64,000 bases of DNA from Congeria kusceri (lineage: Eukaryota > Mollusca > Bivalvia > Myida > Dreissenidae). The position numbers were made by a program, and so were the translations under genes. Location of the stretch: contig JAPFQT010000408.1 in NCBI GenBank assembly GCA_027627225.1, positions 1 through 64,000 of the forward strand. The letters run 5' to 3'. Numbering within the stretch: position 1 is the stretch's first letter; each line of letters starts with the position of its first letter. This document shows positions 57,886-64,000 of this stretch, piece by piece. The notes beneath the pieces are model-generated. The model saw nothing but the letters and a program-made list of their open reading frames with translations. It ran no database searches and had not been told where the DNA came from.

Positions 57886-58155
57886 GCAAAGATCAACCAG
57901 TGCATTTTACTGCTATATTATTTTTCCATTGTATATATTAACGCTTCTATCAATATTTTCCAAGAATTATTCAATTACAGTGCTTCTTGGAGTAATGACT
58001 ATATTGTCAAAGACTTTTAACAGTAAAATAGATTTTTGCGACTAGATTTTTATTAAAGCACCGCACCCACACTGCAAAGATTTTATTGTAACACCCTTTG
58101 AAGAAGGGTTGTTTTAGTATTTTATCAAGCAGAGTTTTATATGTTAAGCAGTGTG
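57886..58155. other. Unassigned DNA between the captured promoter and the H4 flank
   Basis: AT-rich, no gene recognised. A stem-like CCCTT-TGAAG-AAGGG lies at about 58093-58107, but it does not fit the histone stem-loop consensus. Confidence 0.4.
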
Positions 58156-58558
<403 letters not shown>

Positions 58559-59231
58559 ACGGAACGTGTACACAAGTTACAAAACGGCCCTTTTTAGGGC
58601 CACATACATATTTCGAAAGACTTTTCTAGCAAATTGTCAACATACTTACTCACAGATGTATTCAACCCGACATAACCTGAAAGCACACTTACATAAATGC
58701 ACACGCCATTGCGCTACACTTTACACACACTTTGACTCGTACAGGCACGACGTTTGTAACGTGTCGCCGTGTTATCAGGCAGTTTGAGCACGGGAAAGTA
58801 TCATTCCTACAACAAAAATGATTTTCTCACTGGTACTTGCTCGACGGAACTATGCGTTTCGTAGCAAAAACAACTACTGTGTGGCGTCCGGGAGGGTGTT
58901 TGGGTTACATTATCGCAATGTTAGATGCCAGATATTTATGTACGTCCCTTATTTACCCGTTGTTCCACACTAGTAGATTCAATAGCAGTAAACAAACACC
59001 CAATGTCGCAAATACTCATCGTTACACAGCGGTGCAAACATAGGCGATCGTCACGATACACTTCGCTCTCCAAGAGCACTCGCGCATGCGTCAAATTTTC
59101 GGCCAATCAAAACGATTCCCCGTGTACACGACCTTAAATGTAGGTCAATCCGTTTTCCAGCGTGAGGCGTTCATATAAATAGCAGTCGAAACGCGTTGTC
59201 CCACATTCTATTCCGAAACGAATAAGAAATC

Positions 59232-59606
59232 ATGCCGACCAAGGGTGTTGCAAGCAAGGGATCGAAAAAGGCTGCCACTAAGGCTAAAGCCGCACGCTCA
59301 ACTGACAAGAAGAAGAGGAGGCGAAGGAGGGAGTCCTACGCCATCTACATCTACAAAGTCTTGAAGCAGGTGCACCCCGACACCGGAGTGTCCAGCAAGG
59401 CTATGTCTATCATGAACAGCTTTGTCAACGACATCTTCGAGCGAATCGCTGCTGAGGCCTCCCGCCTGGCACACTACAACAAGCGATCGACCATCACCAG
59501 CAGAGAGATCCAGACCGCTGTGCGTCTCCTGCTGCCTGGTGAGCTCGCCAAGCACGCCGTGTCCGAGGGCACAAAGGCTGTCACCAAGTACACCAGCAGC
59601 AAGTAA
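59232..59606 (+). CDS. H2B: Histone H2B (unit 9)
   Basis: Identical protein to unit 1. Its own promoter is intact downstream of the insertion (TATA 59174-59181). Stem-loop 59634-59649. Confidence 0.98.
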   Translation: MPTKGVASKGSKKAATKAKAARSTDKKKRRRRRESYAIYIYKVLKQVHPDTGVSSKAMSIMNSFVNDIFERIAAEASRLAHYNKRSTITSREIQTAVRLLLPGELAKHAVSEGTKAVTKYTSSK

Positions 59607-60244
59607 ACGGCTTCACTGGTGGAAAAATCAAACGGCCCTTTTTAGGGCCACCTACATACTTACGAAAGAATTGTCTTACTGTCAAGTAAACACAAATACA
59701 GCCCATAATTATGCACTATTTATTTTTATTTTTTATTAACGTATATAATTCTGCAACAGCAACAACAAAGCCAGTAGCACATGCTCATACGATACCCCGT
59801 TTTAACATCCGCATAGAGAATGTATAATAACATAAACTGTAGTTTCTGTCAACTTTAGAAATGCGGCGTAAGTGCTTTACCCCCGTTTTCAAGCCTGCAT
59901 TTTATCAAAAGTTTTATAGAGATCGTGTATATAACGGCATTCTAATGATTGTCCATATAGAATGTACGAACGGGGCAAATTCCAGCATCATATCTTGTTA
60001 CAAAGTTAATGAAATCTTCATCTGAAAGTAGCGTTGAGCCTGAAATCGTAAAACGCACCGAGCGAAGACGTGTAGTTGCCTGAACGCTGATTGGTCGAGA
60101 ATATTTATGACGAAGGGCGCTGATTGGTCAATCGAGCGACAGTCGCCGGTTGAAGTAGGTCAATCCGTTTTCACTGAATATATAGTATGCTCTGAAAAAT
60201 GTGTTCAATCAGTTTCTGTTGAACACACAACCGAAAGCACAATC

Positions 60245-60625
60245 ATGTCTGGACGTGGTAAAGGAGGAAAGACAAAGGGGAAGGCTAAGAGCCGCTCATC
60301 CAGGGCTGGACTTCAGTTCCCAGTGGGCAGAATCCACCGTCTCCTGCGCAAGGGCAACTACGCCGAGCGAGTTGGAGCCGGCGCACCCGTGTACTTGGCT
60401 GCCGTTCTCGAGTACTTGGCCGCTGAAGTTTTGGAGTTGGCAGGCAATGCCGCCCGAGACAACAAGAAGTCCAGAATCATCCCGCGTCACCTGCAGCTGG
60501 CCATCCGCAACGACGAGGAGTTGAACAAACTTCTGTCTGGAGTGACCATTGCTCAGGGTGGTGTCCTGCCAAACATTCAGGCTGTTCTTCTGCCGAAGAA
60601 GACCAAGCAGGCTGGTGGGAAATAA
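60245..60625 (+). CDS. H2A: Histone H2A (unit 9)
   Basis: Identical protein to unit 1. TATA 60179-60184, stem-loop 60654-60669. Confidence 0.98.
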   Translation: MSGRGKGGKTKGKAKSRSSRAGLQFPVGRIHRLLRKGNYAERVGAGAPVYLAAVLEYLAAEVLELAGNAARDNKKSRIIPRHLQLAIRNDEELNKLLSGVTIAQGGVLPNIQAVLLPKKTKQAGGK

Positions 60626-61799
60626 ACTGTTCTTTTCCAGTTTATAACAAAACGGCCCTTTTTAGGGCCACTCAAATCTTAACGAAAGAAATGTCTTGAC
60701 GTTGTCTACAATCATTTGTTAAAATACCTACCCTTATGCACCACACCAAGTACCTGACTAATATAATATATTATGATATGATATAATAATGATAATATAA
60801 CAAACTTTTCTGTCTACCCACTTGAACGCAACTCACCATGTTCGAGCCTTTCTGTCCCGTATCACTAGCATATCACTAGCACTTCCGTAGTCGCCCGTGG
60901 TAGTCTCACTGGGGTGACATAACGCGTCCGCTCTCGGGCTCGGAAACACTTGCCTTCTATCAACGCCGCTACCCCAGTCAGATTGTAACCCCAGTCAGTT
61001 CGGAGATACAATTGTCCTGTCTCCGCTAGGCCAAATGTTCCCTGCCCCGGCTATTTGGGGTGTGGGCTAGGATTACGCATGATAAGTCCAGTCCTGTCGA
61101 GCAGAGTATTCACATGACTACGTACCTCCTACTTAGCGTCACATCCCCCACCGCTGAGGGGTGGTTACCCCAGCCAAACCAGTTCGGGGAGACATTGCCC
61201 TGTCGCCCCTACCGCTCGGCAAAGGGTTCCCTGTCCGGGCAGGTTCGGGGCAGTTCCTACGCGTGATGATACCTGCCTTCCCATTGACCTCGGCTGTGTG
61301 TTTCTCGTGTGTTGGTTTTTACACAGTACTTGAAGGTTCCATGCATAAGAGGCTTACGAAACTATACGTATTGTGACGGCAGTACATGTTGACATACAAT
61401 ATTCGTGCTTACATCGATGCTAAAAACACGAGGACAGTGTGTTGACGTTCTTTTAGGAGATTAATACCCGCATACCGTACTTTTCGGGCTACATGTGTCA
61501 CTTAGACTTCAAATTTTGCTATACATTTTAATATCCAGTGTCATTTAACTGTTTAATCCTCAAAGCCATATCTTTAACCTATGTAACGATATCATTTAGC
61601 ATCAATTTCGGCCCCGGGTAACATAACAAAGTGTAATAATACTACCGAGAAGAAACACAGCAGCAGAAAATTTTAACGCGCACCTGCTTGTATCTCTATC
61701 ACGTCCGCGCGTTCAAAATACGCTGGTGACCTACTTAACATATAAAGACTTATGCAGGCAGTTTTTCATCATTCTATCTCGGAATATCCTAACATCGAA

Positions 61800-62390
61800 A
61801 TGGCTGAAACCGCCGCCGTCGTCGCTGCTCCAGCACCCGCCAAGGTGAAGAAGGCTCCCAAGCCCAAGAAGCCTGCAACTCATCCCAAGTACAGCGAGAT
61901 GATTGCTGCCGCACTTGGTGCCCTGAAAGAGAGATCTGGCTCCTCCAGACAGGCTATTCTGAAGTACATCCAGGCCAACTACAAGGTCGGGGACAACGGC
62001 GCTGCCATCAACGCCCATCTGAAACTAGCCCTGAAGGCTGGTGTCAAGAGCGGAGCCATCAAGCAGTCTAAGGGAACCGGTGCATCTGGATCCTTCAAGC
62101 TGGGAGAGGTCAAGAAGGCCGCAAAGAAGGCTGCCAAGCCTAAGGCTGCCAAGCCAAAGAAGGCCAAGGCACCTAAGAAGGCCAAGACACCCAAGAAGGC
62201 ATCCGCCAAGAAGCCTGCAGCCAAAAAGACCGCGACCAAGAAGGCCGCTGCCAAGCCAAAGAAGGCCAAGACACCCAAGAAGGCTGCTGCTAAGCCCAAG
62301 AAGGCTGCCGCCAAGCCAAAGAAGGCTGCCGCAAAGTCACCAAAGAAGGCTAAGGCACCAAAGAAGGCAAAGACACCAAAAAAGCAGTAA
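61800..62390 (+). CDS. H1: Linker histone H1 (unit 10)
   Basis: Identical protein to unit 1. TATA 61739-61747, stem-loop 62426-62441. The G-to-T change of unit 9 is not present in the spacer upstream. Confidence 0.97.
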   Translation: MAETAAVVAAPAPAKVKKAPKPKKPATHPKYSEMIAAALGALKERSGSSRQAILKYIQANYKVGDNGAAINAHLKLALKAGVKSGAIKQSKGTGASGSFKLGEVKKAAKKAAKPKAAKPKKAKAPKKAKTPKKASAKKPAAKKTATKKAAAKPKKAKTPKKAAAKPKKAAAKPKKAAAKSPKKAKAPKKAKTPKKQ

Positions 62391-63194
62391 AGGCTTTCTA
62401 AGTGTCTTACACACCTCAACTCAAAGGTCCTTTTCAGGACCATTCAACTTGTTTTGAAAGAATTGTCTTTGACCGTTGTCGAAATAATATTGACTAGCCA
62501 TAATCACCACACCAGCTACCCAGACTGTAAGATATTGCAAATCATTTTTTTTTTTAGTACTCCAGTATACAGACATGATGCACATTCATTGCAGCAGGCA
62601 TAATTTACATTGCCTGGCTGCTCACACACAGTACAAAATGCAAGATTTAAGTTTAGTGTAACACCATTCATAATTCACCTATTTTACATACAAACATGTA
62701 CACAGAATGTACAACACACAATACAAATTGAGTAGGGCAACATTATATTACTCAGAACAGTGGCCTCTTGTATGTTCCTACACATTTACCCATCTTAAAC
62801 ATCAAAATGTACTTAAAATCTCTATGTGTCAATTTCTGTGCTGTGTTTCAAACCGCGTCCATAGGCTAATTTGCATGCAAAATACTGAAAGGTTAAACGC
62901 GCTACGGTCCTGTCCTTTAATATACTATTTCTACCATAGACATACTTTTAAAAGACACTAATTTCATAGATAATGTTGTCGTATTTTCGTCTACACACTC
63001 TCTCAAAAACCATGCTTCGAGCAAGTTTGTCAGCATTCACTAACGCTACCAGCCAAGCGCGCGATACTACGAGCGATCTGATTGGCTGACGCTGATTGAA
63101 ACGCTGGCGTTGATTTGTTCAATTACTATCCGTTTTGAGCATCAAGCTCGCAACGCGCATTTCAGCCAATCGGCTATCACCGTGTTGTTCATAA

Positions 63195-63653
<459 letters not shown>

Positions 63654-64000
63654 GCATTTGTGCTTGGCTAACAAACAACGGCCCTTTTTAGGGCCACATA
63701 AACATTTCGAGAGAATATCTTTCAGTTGTCAAATTCAAAATTAGCAAATTAATGCCCTGTAACAAAGCGCACGCACATCGCCATTCCACATTTTGATCGT
63801 CGTTGCACCAAAAATATACAAGTAGTGTTACAAATTACGAACGTATTCTATTCGATGCATATAATGCCCTTAACGTACACACTCTTACCATACTGCTTTA
63901 CTTTCCTTACAGCAACAGACACACGCTATATCGGCTACAACTCATGGGCCGTATCAAATCCAACGCATACATAACGTTTGTTTTGTAAATGTACCCAAGC

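Noticed and set aside
57728..58045. 105-aa ORF in the insert
   Set aside because: It runs through the captured promoter and has no recognisable domain; AT-rich chance frame.

Overview
The window is part of a eukaryotic tandem histone array. Ten head-to-tail units of about 6,147 bp each carry intronless H1, H3, H4, H2B and H2A genes, in that order and all on the + strand. I count 10 H1, 10 H3, 9 H4, 9 H2B and 9 H2A genes (47). All are intact, and all have the 16-nt histone 3' stem-loop in place of a nearby poly(A) signal. The H3 is of the replication-dependent H3.2 type and the H4 matches the animal consensus. The lysine-rich H1 and the H2B and H2A tails suggest a metazoan, most likely a mollusc and perhaps a bivalve. 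That placement is inference from memory of the families, and the species is not determined.

Layout: units 1-8 occupy 1-49178 (boundaries 1, 6148, 12295, 18442, 24591, 30738, 36885, 43032). Unit 9 spans 49179-60674 and is interrupted by 5,338 bp of foreign DNA. Unit 10 (60675-64000) is cut by the window edge in its H3-H4 spacer. Units are almost identical, spacers included. The only differences I found are a CA-repeat expansion in unit 4, an H3 Ala-to-Thr change in unit 6, a spacer C/A marker separating units 1-5 from 6-10, and a single G-to-T change in unit 9.

Each gene has a compact promoter: CCAAT/ATTGG boxes (H3, H4, H2B, H2A) or an AAACACA box (H1), a GTAGGTCA-type element, a TATA box, and in four of five genes a CATTC cap site 30-31 bp downstream of the TATA box. 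After each stop codon comes the stem-loop and a GAAAGA-type purine motif matching the histone downstream element. The genes would supply the linker and four core histones for S-phase chromatin assembly.

The unusual region is 52870-58207. A non-LTR (LINE-like) retrotransposon, truncated at its 5' end, sits exactly at the predicted H4 start site of unit 9 and is bracketed by an 11-bp repeat. Its reverse transcriptase and RNase H domains are open and keep their catalytic residues. The last roughly 450 bp of the insert are not obviously retrotransposon. They hold a complete but diverged histone-type promoter (57778-57885) that shares a 19-mer with the H3 promoter, and the right junction carries a diverged H4-like TATA region that now lies upstream of the H4 gene. 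The insert may therefore be a composite, or a product of recombination with a diverged histone locus, rather than one simple insertion.
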